Of a stretch of DNA of 64,000 bases, positions 26,308 to 34,375 are shown piece by piece; position 1 is the first letter of the stretch, and each line of letters begins with the position of its first letter. The notes under the pieces are model-generated. The model saw only the letters and a program-made list of their open reading frames with translations. It searched no databases and had not been told where the DNA came from. Location: assembly GCA_050181465.1 (NCBI GenBank), contig JBFXDD010000007.1, positions 1 to 64,000 of the forward strand, written 5' to 3'. The translations under genes were made by a program, and so were the position numbers. The DNA comes from JACRLW01 sp050181465. Lineage in GTDB: Bacteria; Planctomycetota; UBA1135; UBA2386.

Positions 26308-29145
26308 ATGCGCTACTTCGCTGCCCTGGTTCTGCTCGCCATCCTGGCAGGCCTCGCCGTGCACTACTTGGGCGAGAATCCGGCGTCGGTTTCCAGCTCG
26401 CCATCGCAACAGACGTCGTCGACCACGATCCCGTCGGAACGGAGGGTGACGACCGTTGCCGACGACGCCGACAAGATCGCCTTGCTCCAACGGCTCGGCG
26501 GCAACCGCTCCACCGACTCCGGCGCCGAGCGGGTGCAGGGCGTCGTCCTCGACCCACGCGGCACCGCCTTGGCCGGCGCCACCGTCGTCCTTCTGCGGCT
26601 CCGCAGCCCATGGCCGGAGCAGCGATCGGAGGAGGTCGCCCGCGTTCTGACCGGGAACGGGGGCGAGTTTCGTTTCGCCGCGGCACGCGACGTCGACTTG
26701 GCACTCGAGGTGATCGCGCCGGGTGTGGCGCGGGAGCGATTTGCAGCTCCGGCTGCCCTCAACAACATCACGGTTCGAACCTCGTTCGGCTTCGACGTGC
26801 AGGGTGTGGTCCGGTTGGCGGCGCAACCGGTGGGCAAGGAACTCGTGCGCGTGGTCCTCGAGCCCGGTGCCGGCGGCGTCCGACGGGCGATCTCGACGCA
26901 ACCGGACGAGAACGGCCGATTCCGCTTCGAGCACGTCGCGGCAGGACCGGCGCGCGTCACGGCGCACTTCCTCCACTTCCTCCCGAGCACCGTGAACACG
27001 GTGAGCGTCGGTGGGGACCCCATCAGCGTGACCCTCATGACGACTCTCGGCACCACGCTGTCGGGACGAGTTCGATCGTTCGACGATCAACCGGTCGCCG
27101 ATGCCGAGGTGAAGGTGTACCCGAGCACCGCCTGGAACCTGCTGCTGTACGAGCCGCTGATCGCCACGACGGATGCGCAGGGCGAGTTCCACGTCACTGG
27201 GCTGGGCAACTCGGCGGTGATGGTGAAGATCTCTCATCCTGACCATTCCTCGGTCTCGCGGCCGGTGTCTCTGGCGAGCGGAAGCTCCAGTCAGGACTTC
27301 GAGTTGCCCCGGCGTGCGCGCCTCGCGCTGCGGTTGACGGGCGTGACGCGGCCTCTCATGCAGTTCCGAATCGTCACCGACAGCGGTGCGATCCATCGTG
27401 CCAAACTCGGTGAAAGCAACCGAGTCGAGTTCCCGGAGTCGATGACCGCCGGATCGGCGAAGTTGGAGATTCTCGATGGTGCCTGCGCGTTCTCCGAGTC
27501 CGGGAGTCGAGAGACCGATCTGGATCTCCGCGAGGGAGTCCTCAACGAATTCGACTTCGAACTCATCGAGCCGGCACGTATCCGCGGGCGGGTGGTGGAC
27601 GACCAAGGGGCTCCGCTCGCAGATGTTCTCGTCGACGCGCCCCGGGCTCGCTTCGATCGTCGCAATCCTGAGAGTTGGTCGACGGCAACCGATTCCGACG
27701 GTCGATTCGAACTCCGTGGGCTCGCGTCCATGTCGACGGTGTTGCGATTCTCGCTGGATGGTTGGACCGCCGAGGACCTGCCGATCGAGGTGGGCGCCGA
27801 GCAACCGACCGTCGACCTCGGTGAGGTTCGTATGGGCCGCCCGGGCATGGTCACCGGCACGGTGATTCGCGATGGCGCACCGCTCGGCGGCGTCAACCTG
27901 TTTGCCACGCGAGGCGGCGAGACCGGCAGCCTCGGCGTCTCCGGTCCCGACGGCCGTTACGTCCTGCATGGCCTGACCCCCGGCCGCTATCGCGTGATGG
28001 CGCGCTTCGGCTCGATGCCCATTCAGATCCATGACGCCCAGGTCAACGTCGAGGCGGGTCGAACCACCGAGGCGATCGATATCGATGTGCCCGTCGGCCG
28101 ACGTGTTCGCGGCCGTGTCATGACTCGAGCCGGCGCACCGGTTGCGGACGCGTTGGTGTTCGTCGTCGGCGCGAACACGGCGGTGACTGCGACCGATCAG
28201 AACGGCAACTTCGAAATGGAGGTGCCCGAGGGTCCACTCGACATCCAGGCCTTCTCGCCCGACTTCTTGGTGAACGAGACGGAGCCGTTGTCCGAGAATG
28301 GGTCGCAGATCAACATTCGGCTGCCGTGGTTCGATCAGGGTGTGGTCGAGGGTTCCATCGCAACCGCGGTGCGTGGTGCGCAACCGCAGCGGGTGTTGCT
28401 GTCACTGCGTCCTTTGGACGAGGGTCTCTCTTCCGAAGACCGCGCGCTCCGCACCCGGGTGACGACCGTGGATGTCGAACCCGGTGGTGCAATTCATGTC
28501 GAGCAGATCCCCGCCGGACGTGCGGAGCTGCGTGTGATCGCCCCCGGCTTTGGGGCGTGGTCGCAGTCGGTCGACGTGACGCCAGCGGCGCGTGGTGTCA
28601 CGACTCTGCCGAAGGTCTTGCTCGAGACCGGTGCTTCGATCGCCGGTGTGGTGGTGGATGGAGAGGGTAAGCCCATCGTCGGTGCTGCGGTTCACCTCGG
28701 CGAGGTCGAAGATCTCAGCTCGCCCCTGGCCTACGTGAACCAGACCGATCGTGATGGCCGCTTCTCGATCAGCGGAGTGACCCCTCGATCGCATCGGCTC
28801 GTCGTCGCAGCAGAGGGTTACATGACACAGTCGCGCGAGATCGTGCTCCCCGACGACCTGCTCCGGGTCGACCCGCTCGTCATCAAGATGGGACCAAATT
28901 CGCGGATCCGCGTGCAGTTGACCCGCAATGGTCAGCCGGTGAGTGAGCTGCGAATGGTCTCGATCCGCCGGGACGAAGTGTTCCTGTTCGCTCGGATGAG
29001 CGACGTCGACGGTGCGATCGCGTTCGTGGCTGATCGACCAGGTACCTATCGCATCGGCCTCTTCGGCGAGCCGGATCACGAAGGCGCGCGAGTCGAAGTT
29101 GGCGCGGATTCCAAACCGGCTGCGGTCGAGCTGCCGATCGATTGA
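26308..29145 (+). CDS. Membrane-anchored protein of carboxypeptidase-regulatory-like repeats
   Basis: A 945-residue protein with an N-terminal signal anchor (about 1-20) and a Ser/Thr-rich linker. It then has about seven beta-sandwich repeats of the CarboxypepD_reg-like type, each opening with a G-x-V-x-D-x-x-G-x-P-x-x-G-A-x-V pattern (near residues 75, 250, 425, 510, 600 and 780). No peptidase domain is attached. Such proteins are abundant in Planctomycetota; proposed roles are envelope structure or glycan binding, without proof. It follows the kinase gene by 43 bases and could be its operon partner or target. Confidence 0.85.
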   Translation: MRYFAALVLLAILAGLAVHYLGENPASVSSSPSQQTSSTTIPSERRVTTVADDADKIALLQRLGGNRSTDSGAERVQGVVLDPRGTALAGATVVLLRLRSPWPEQRSEEVARVLTGNGGEFRFAAARDVDLALEVIAPGVARERFAAPAALNNITVRTSFGFDVQGVVRLAAQPVGKELVRVVLEPGAGGVRRAISTQPDENGRFRFEHVAAGPARVTAHFLHFLPSTVNTVSVGGDPISVTLMTTLGTTLSGRVRSFDDQPVADAEVKVYPSTAWNLLLYEPLIATTDAQGEFHVTGLGNSAVMVKISHPDHSSVSRPVSLASGSSSQDFELPRRARLALRLTGVTRPLMQFRIVTDSGAIHRAKLGESNRVEFPESMTAGSAKLEILDGACAFSESGSRETDLDLREGVLNEFDFELIEPARIRGRVVDDQGAPLADVLVDAPRARFDRRNPESWSTATDSDGRFELRGLASMSTVLRFSLDGWTAEDLPIEVGAEQPTVDLGEVRMGRPGMVTGTVIRDGAPLGGVNLFATRGGETGSLGVSGPDGRYVLHGLTPGRYRVMARFGSMPIQIHDAQVNVEAGRTTEAIDIDVPVGRRVRGRVMTRAGAPVADALVFVVGANTAVTATDQNGNFEMEVPEGPLDIQAFSPDFLVNETEPLSENGSQINIRLPWFDQGVVEGSIATAVRGAQPQRVLLSLRPLDEGLSSEDRALRTRVTTVDVEPGGAIHVEQIPAGRAELRVIAPGFGAWSQSVDVTPAARGVTTLPKVLLETGASIAGVVVDGEGKPIVGAAVHLGEVEDLSSPLAYVNQTDRDGRFSISGVTPRSHRLVVAAEGYMTQSREIVLPDDLLRVDPLVIKMGPNSRIRVQLTRNGQPVSELRMVSIRRDEVFLFARMSDVDGAIAFVADRPGTYRIGLFGEPDHEGARVEVGADSKPAAVELPID

Positions 29146-29156
29146 GTTGCCCAATC

Positions 29157-30419
29157 ATGAATCGATCTCACGTCGCCGGGCTGGTCGAGTCGCTCCTTCG
29201 GGACGTCCCCATCGTCGATGTCCACACCCACGTGTTCGACCCGGCGATGGAGTCACTCCTGCTGGCCGGCATCGACGAACTCCTCAACTATCATTATCAC
29301 GTTGCGGAGTTCTTCCGCGCTCGACCGGAGATCGCGGCCAGCGACTTCTATGCGCTCTCGCCGCAGCGCCGTGCTGAGCTGGTTTGGCAGGCGCTGTTTC
29401 TCGATCAAAGTCCGCTCTCCGAGGTCGGGCGTGGGCTCGTCACGTTCCTTCGCGACTTCGGCCTCGATCCCGCCTCGACCACACTCGCGCCGATCCGCGA
29501 ATGGTTCGCGCAGCGGATGCGCGACCCGCGAGCGCACGTCGACGACGTGTTGCGACGCGCCAACGTGGTCCAAGTCGCGATGACGAACGATCCGCTCGAC
29601 GATGTCGAGCGCGGCTATTGGGAGCGTGGCTTCGTGCGCGATTCGCGGTTCCCGGCGACGCTGCGACTCGACTCCGCGATCATGGACTGGCCTCGTGCCG
29701 TCCCGGCGCTGCGCGCGCTGGGCTACGCGGTCGACACCGATCTCGGTCCGCGAACACACGACGAGCTTCGGCGCTACCTGACGACGTGGTACGAGCGGTT
29801 CGATGCGGGTTACATGGCAGTGAGTCTTCCGCCGACCTTCGCCGACTCGGCGGGTGGGGCTCCGACCTGGCGTCGAATCCTGGAGGATGTCGTCATTCCG
29901 ACCGCGAGTGAGTTGCGGGCGCCGCTCGCGCTGATGGTCGGGGTGCGTCGTCAGGTGAACCCGGCGATGAAGCTGGCCGGCGACAGCGTGGGAGTCGCGG
30001 ACGTGACTGCTATCGAGAGGTTGGCGGCCGACCACCCCTCGCAGCGGTTCCTCGTCACCTTGCTGTCGCGCGAGAGTCAGCATTCACTGTGTATCGCTGC
30101 ACGGAAGTTTGCCAACGTCGAGCCGTTCGGCTGTTGGTGGTTCGTGAACGTGCCCTCGGTCGCGAAAGAGATCACGGCCATGCGTCTCGATCTGCTCGGG
30201 CCGAGCTTCGTGCCTCAGCACTCGGATGCGCGCGTGATAGAGCAGGTCTACTTCAAGTGGCAGCGGTCGCGGCGTTGGCTGGGCGAGGTCCTCACCGATC
30301 ACTATGTCGACCTCGCGGATGCCGGCGGACGGGTGGATCGGGAGTCGATCGGACGGGACCTGCGGCGAATGCTCGGTACCGGGTTCGCTCAGCGGAAGTC
30401 CGACTTGTCGAGCGCGTAG
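29157..30419 (+). CDS. Uronate-isomerase-like metal-dependent protein
   Basis: A 420-residue protein of the amidohydrolase/uronate isomerase fold. The N-terminus has the metal motif DVHTHVFDP and the segment YHYHVAEFF. The C-terminal part (FVPQHSDARVIEQVYFKW and LTDHYVDLAD) matches the end of glucuronate isomerase relatives found in this phylum. True uronate isomerases are about 470 residues and interconvert glucuronate and fructuronate; whether this divergent form does so is not shown. The ATG at 29157 is preferred over a TTG that overlaps the preceding stop. Its 3' end overlaps the convergent sigma-54 activator gene by 31 bases. Confidence 0.72.
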   Translation: MNRSHVAGLVESLLRDVPIVDVHTHVFDPAMESLLLAGIDELLNYHYHVAEFFRARPEIAASDFYALSPQRRAELVWQALFLDQSPLSEVGRGLVTFLRDFGLDPASTTLAPIREWFAQRMRDPRAHVDDVLRRANVVQVAMTNDPLDDVERGYWERGFVRDSRFPATLRLDSAIMDWPRAVPALRALGYAVDTDLGPRTHDELRRYLTTWYERFDAGYMAVSLPPTFADSAGGAPTWRRILEDVVIPTASELRAPLALMVGVRRQVNPAMKLAGDSVGVADVTAIERLAADHPSQRFLVTLLSRESQHSLCIAARKFANVEPFGCWWFVNVPSVAKEITAMRLDLLGPSFVPQHSDARVIEQVYFKWQRSRRWLGEVLTDHYVDLADAGGRVDRESIGRDLRRMLGTGFAQRKSDLSSA

Positions 30420-31798
30420 CGACGCATCTTGGAGAAGAGCGTTCGCTCGCTGATTCCGGCGCGCGCGGCGGCTTCGCCGATTCGGCCTCGGCAGGTGCGG
30501 AGAAGCGTGCTGAGGTAGTTGCGCTCGAACTGCGACACCAGACGCTCGACCGCTGCGGTCATGGGGAGTTGCTCCAGGGACTCGGTTCGGAGCGTGTTCG
30601 TCGGGTCGGATCCGTCGACATTGAGCCGGCTGCGCCCGCTGATCTCCTCGGGTAGTTGTTGTTCTGCGATCTCTTCGCCATCCGTGAGCAGAGCGGCGCG
30701 CTCCAGGACGTTGAGTAGTTCCCGCACATTGCCGGGCCACGAGTACGCCAGCAGCCGCTCGAGCGCGCCGGGCGAGATGCTGAGCGATCGCTTGTTCGTG
30801 CGCGCAGCGATGCGCAGCAGGTGGCTCTTGACGATCGTCGAGATGTCGCCGGCACGTTCGCGAAGAGGGGGAATCGTGAGAGTGACCACGCCGATTCGGT
30901 AGTACAGATCGGCACGGAAGGACCCCCGCTGCATTTCGCCGACGAGATCGCGATGAGTGGCCGCGATGACGCGAACATCGACTTCGATCTCTCGCTCACC
31001 ACCGACCCGCATCACCTTCCGCTCCTGCAGAGCCCGAAGCACGCGCACCTGCAGCGAGGGGGACATCTCGCCGATCTCGTCCAACAGGAGGGTGCCGCCG
31101 TGCGCGAGCTCGAAGAAGCCGCGTCGCGGTCGCGACGCACCGGTGAAGGCGCCCTCTTCGTGACCGAACAGCTCACTCTCGAGGAGGGTTTCGGTCATCG
31201 CTCCACAGTTCACCGCGACGAAGGGGCCCGCGTGTCGTGGTCCCTCGTCGTGCAGTGCCCGCGCGAACCGCTCTTTCCCGACCCCCGTTTCGCCCAGGAT
31301 CAGCAGCGACGTATCGACTTCGACCACGCGTCGGGCCATGTTCAGGAGCCGCTGCATCGCGGGGCTCTCGGACGCGAAGTCATCGAGACTCGCCCGGCGA
31401 TCGCCGCGATCGGCGCGCAACCGATGCAGGGAGGCATCACGGCGTCGCGCGAGCAGCGCGTCCAGCGTGGCTCGCACGGTGGCCTCCGGTAGGTCGACGT
31501 TCACGATCGCGAGTGCTCCGGCAGCGAGGAGGTCGGCGCGATCCGGCGCATCCTCCTGGTGTGTGAGAACGATCGCGTCGATCGGGGGGTTGGCCCCGCG
31601 GAGCTGCGCCAGGCGCGATCGCGCGCTCCGGCCGAGGGCAGTTCGCTCGATCAGCAGGACGTCGCATTCCGATCGGGCTGCTGACTCGAATTCCCCGCGT
31701 GCCGGCAGGGTGTCGATCAGTGCGTCCGTGTTCGCGAGGATGCGGAGCATTCGCTCGCGCACTTCGAACGGCGCCAGGATCGTCAGTCGGAGGAGCAT
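30389..31798 (-). CDS. Sigma-54-dependent activator with pseudo-receiver domain
   Basis: A 469-residue NtrC-like regulator. The N-terminal 120 residues resemble a response-regulator receiver, but the position of the phosphorylated aspartate is Glu (E51 in CDVLLIER) and the acidic pair is weak, so it may be phosphorylation-independent. The AAA+ domain has Walker A GETGVGKE (169-176), the sigma-54 contact GAFTGA (216-221), Walker B GTLLLDEIGE (235-244) and an arginine-finger region. The Fis-type helix-turn-helix is at the C-terminus (GRIGEAAARAGISERTLFSKMRR). The start has AGGAGC-like spacing only. It is divergent from a short proline-rich gene with a -24/-12 promoter, which could be its target. 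Confidence 0.92.
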   Translation of the reverse strand: MLLRLTILAPFEVRERMLRILANTDALIDTLPARGEFESAARSECDVLLIERTALGRSARSRLAQLRGANPPIDAIVLTHQEDAPDRADLLAAGALAIVNVDLPEATVRATLDALLARRRDASLHRLRADRGDRRASLDDFASESPAMQRLLNMARRVVEVDTSLLILGETGVGKERFARALHDEGPRHAGPFVAVNCGAMTETLLESELFGHEEGAFTGASRPRRGFFELAHGGTLLLDEIGEMSPSLQVRVLRALQERKVMRVGGEREIEVDVRVIAATHRDLVGEMQRGSFRADLYYRIGVVTLTIPPLRERAGDISTIVKSHLLRIAARTNKRSLSISPGALERLLAYSWPGNVRELLNVLERAALLTDGEEIAEQQLPEEISGRSRLNVDGSDPTNTLRTESLEQLPMTAAVERLVSQFERNYLSTLLRTCRGRIGEAAARAGISERTLFSKMRRYALDKSDFR

Positions 31799-31923
31799 GC
31801 CCCAAGAATGGATCGGAAGCGGGATGCCGAATCCAACGAAATTCGGAAGTCCAGATCCGAGAGGTTCGGAACGTTGATGCCGAAACGTCAGGTTGTCGAC
31901 GCCGAGAGCGGGCGCCGAAGGCG

Positions 31924-31939
31924 CGGCACACCACTTGCC
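31924..31939 (+). promoter_or_regulatory. Sigma-54 (-24/-12) promoter upstream of the proline-rich small gene
   Basis: CGGCACACCACTTGCC: GGCAC and TTGC with exact -24/-12 spacing (12 bases from G of GG to G of GC). Only the leading T of the consensus TGGCAC-N5-TTGC is replaced. The predicted transcript starts near 31950, about 48 bases before the ATG of the small gene. It lies in the divergent region next to a sigma-54 activator gene. Confidence 0.65.
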
Positions 31940-31997
31940 CCGGGTGCATCGTGCTCTGCCTCGGCGTGGTGTCGTGGCACGTGCATCGAAGGCAACC

Positions 31998-32144
31998 ATG
32001 TCCAAGCCCGCATCGAATCCGAATCCGTCGAACCAACCCCAGCGCCCCGCCGCGGCCCCGTCCAAGCCCGCGCCGACGAACCCCGGCCAGGCCAAGCCGA
32101 ACCCCGCGCCGGCGACTCCGCCGAAGCCCGCTCCCAAGCGCTGA
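31998..32144 (+). CDS. Short proline/alanine/lysine-rich protein
   Basis: A 48-residue open frame beginning ATG with AAGG eight bases upstream. Sixteen of 48 residues are Pro and most of the rest are Ala, Lys, Asn and Ser, giving a basic, disordered protein (net positive, no signal peptide, no cysteine). It resembles linker-like or nucleic-acid-binding tails, but no function can be assigned. Support for it being a gene comes from the sigma-54-type promoter about 60 bases upstream and the lack of any longer frame here. It ends 17 bases from the convergent multiheme cytochrome gene. A longer in-frame ATG at 31893 lies upstream of the predicted promoter and is rejected. Confidence 0.45.
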   Translation: MSKPASNPNPSNQPQRPAAAPSKPAPTNPGQAKPNPAPATPPKPAPKR

Positions 32145-32161
32145 ATCGACGCTGAGTCGGC

Positions 32162-34375
32162 TCAGCGTCCCTGCGGATGGCAGCGATAGCAGTCTGGCGA
32201 AGACCAGACGTAACCGGACACACGCCGGTGCTCGTTGCCCATCTCCGTCTGGTTGTGATCGTGGCAATGCGTGCACGAGAAGTTCACGAAGCTGCTCGGT
32301 TGCAGGTGGCAGTCCGTGCAACGTAGTCCGCGGTGGTCGCCGGTGGTGATGGGGAACCGGTGGGTGAAGCGCGCCCCGCTCCAAGCCGTCGTGCCGTGGC
32401 AATGCGTGCAGTCGAGCGGATAGCCCAGCGAGATGTGGTTGGGATTCTGCGCGCGGTTGTAGTCGTCGCGGTGGCAACTCGCACAAGCGGTGGAGAGTCC
32501 GCCGTAGTTGCCGGTCGTCCCGTGGCAATCGGAGCATCGTCGGCCCGCGTGGGCGTTCGTGAGTGCGAAGCCGGCTGGGTGGTTGAACGTGGCACCGCTC
32601 CATTGCGCTGTTCCATGGCATTGGGTGCAGTCGAGGCTGAAGTTGGCTCCCCGATGGTTGGGGTCCGTGGTCGCGTCGTAGTCGTCGCGATGACAGCTCA
32701 CGCAGGACGTTGCCAGGCCTGTGTAGACGCCGGAGGTTCCATGGCACTCGGAGCATCGGCGTCCGGCATGGCCGGCGGTCAGCGCGAAACCGCTCGGATG
32801 TTGATATCGAGCACCGCCCCAGCCGGTCGTGGTGTGGCATTCGGTGCAGTCCTGACTGAACCCGGCGCCCCGGTGGTGTGGATCCGTCGTCGCATCGAAG
32901 TCGCCGCGGTGACAACTGATGCATACCGTGGAGAGTCCGGAGAACACCCCACTGGTTCCGTGGCACTGCGAGCAACGTCGTCCGGAATGTCCAGCGGACA
33001 AGGGGAAGCTACCGGGGTGATCGAACTGTCCACCCTGCCAAGTACTGAGCGTGTGACAGCGCGTGCAGTCGAGCGGGAACCCGAGCTGTCGGTGGTTGGG
33101 ATCGGTGACGGCGTCGTAGTCGTCGCGGTGGCATGACGCACACTCGGTCGATAGGCCGGAGAACACTCCGCTCGTGCCGTGGCATTCCGAGCATCGCCGT
33201 CCAGAGTGCCCGCCGACGAGGCTGAAGCTCTGGGGATGATCGAATCGACCGGACTCCCACGAGGCGGTGGTGTGGCAGCGAGTGCAATCGAGAGGAAATC
33301 CCAGTTGCGCGTGATTCGGGTCCGACGTGCGGTCGAAGTCATCGCGATGGCACGACGCGCAGTCGGTGGAGAGCCCGCCGAAGGATCCTGAAGTGCCGTG
33401 GCAGGCCGAGCAGCGCTGGCCGGCGTGGCCGCCGCCAAGGCCGAAGCTCTGCGGATGATCGAACCGCGAGTTGTCCCAGGATGTCGCGGTGTGACACTGA
33501 GCGCAGTCCGTCGAGAATCCAGCAGCGCGATGGTTCGGATCGTTCGTTCGGTCGTACTCCTCGCGGTGACACGTGACGCAGTCGGCAGACAGCCCACCGA
33601 AGTTGCCGCGGTTGACGTGACATCTCGCGCAGTCCAATCCACCGTGTGCCGACGCCAGGGGGAAGCTCGGCGGATGGTCGAATCGCGCGCGTTGCCAGTC
33701 GATCGGCGTGTGACAGCGCTGACAGTCCTGTGTGAGCCCTAGACTGACGTGATCGAGCGACGAGGATCGGCCGATCTCACGCACGTGACATGTCTCGCAA
33801 CGCGTGTCGAGTCCCGCGAAGTTGCCTACCTCCGCGCCTGGATGACACGCGAAGCAGCCGACCGCGACGTGCGCTCCGACCAATGGGAAGCGGGTGCTGT
33901 CGTGACGGCTGACCGGACCCTCGGGTACCCAGTTCGACTGCCCATGGCAGGTATCGCAGCTCATCCCGAGCTGACCCTTGTGGATGTCCAGGTGGCACCC
34001 GGCACAGCCGCGATCCGCGAACATCGCGACGGGTCCGCGATCGTTGTGACAGCGAAGGCACTCTGCCTGCGCATGCGCGCCGTCCAATGGAACTCCGGTC
34101 TCCTTCGCGTGATCGAACTCGAAGTCCTCGCGAATCTCGTTCCAGCCCTCGCCAGTATGGCAGAGCCGACAATCGGCAGGAAACGTGTCGTGTGGAACGA
34201 CCGGACCGCGGCCTTGATCCCAGTTCTGCGGAGCGATCAGAGCTCCGCACGCGACCCAAGTCGCAAAGCCGCAGAGCAAGAACAGCAGCGTGCGAAGCCG
34301 AGGGCGAGCACGGGACTTGTTGTCGACGTTCACGTCAGAGCCGGTATTGAATGAAGAATCCGGCGAACCAGCCAT
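32162..34375 (-). CDS. 28-CxxCH multiheme c-type cytochrome with 73-residue repeats
   Basis: A 737-residue exported cytochrome. One N-terminal hydrophobic helix (about 29-48) may be a signal anchor. I count 28 CxxCH heme-attachment motifs. From about residue 255 it is built of about seven near-identical 73-residue units, each with three CxxCH, of the pattern CSxCHGTSGxFGGLSTxCASCHRDDY..DPNH..GFPLDCTRCHT..FDHP.SF. Extra histidines in DPNH and FDHP could be the second axial ligands. Its start overlaps the beta-barrel gene by 41 bases; a GTG at 34333 is an alternative. As the last gene of the conduit operon it is the best candidate for the outermost electron carrier. Confidence 0.92.
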   Translation of the reverse strand: MAGSPDSSFNTGSDVNVDNKSRARPRLRTLLFLLCGFATWVACGALIAPQNWDQGRGPVVPHDTFPADCRLCHTGEGWNEIREDFEFDHAKETGVPLDGAHAQAECLRCHNDRGPVAMFADRGCAGCHLDIHKGQLGMSCDTCHGQSNWVPEGPVSRHDSTRFPLVGAHVAVGCFACHPGAEVGNFAGLDTRCETCHVREIGRSSSLDHVSLGLTQDCQRCHTPIDWQRARFDHPPSFPLASAHGGLDCARCHVNRGNFGGLSADCVTCHREEYDRTNDPNHRAAGFSTDCAQCHTATSWDNSRFDHPQSFGLGGGHAGQRCSACHGTSGSFGGLSTDCASCHRDDFDRTSDPNHAQLGFPLDCTRCHTTASWESGRFDHPQSFSLVGGHSGRRCSECHGTSGVFSGLSTECASCHRDDYDAVTDPNHRQLGFPLDCTRCHTLSTWQGGQFDHPGSFPLSAGHSGRRCSQCHGTSGVFSGLSTVCISCHRGDFDATTDPHHRGAGFSQDCTECHTTTGWGGARYQHPSGFALTAGHAGRRCSECHGTSGVYTGLATSCVSCHRDDYDATTDPNHRGANFSLDCTQCHGTAQWSGATFNHPAGFALTNAHAGRRCSDCHGTTGNYGGLSTACASCHRDDYNRAQNPNHISLGYPLDCTHCHGTTAWSGARFTHRFPITTGDHRGLRCTDCHLQPSSFVNFSCTHCHDHNQTEMGNEHRRVSGYVWSSPDCYRCHPQGR

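Noticed and set aside
26272..28383. A 703-codon antisense frame within the regulatory-like repeat protein gene
   Set aside because: Same reason: shadow of a strong coding strand with recognisable domains.
32290..33610. The regularly spaced 219-bp units as a CRISPR-like array
   Set aside because: They are coding repeats in a multiheme cytochrome with conserved CxxCH, not direct repeats with unique spacers.
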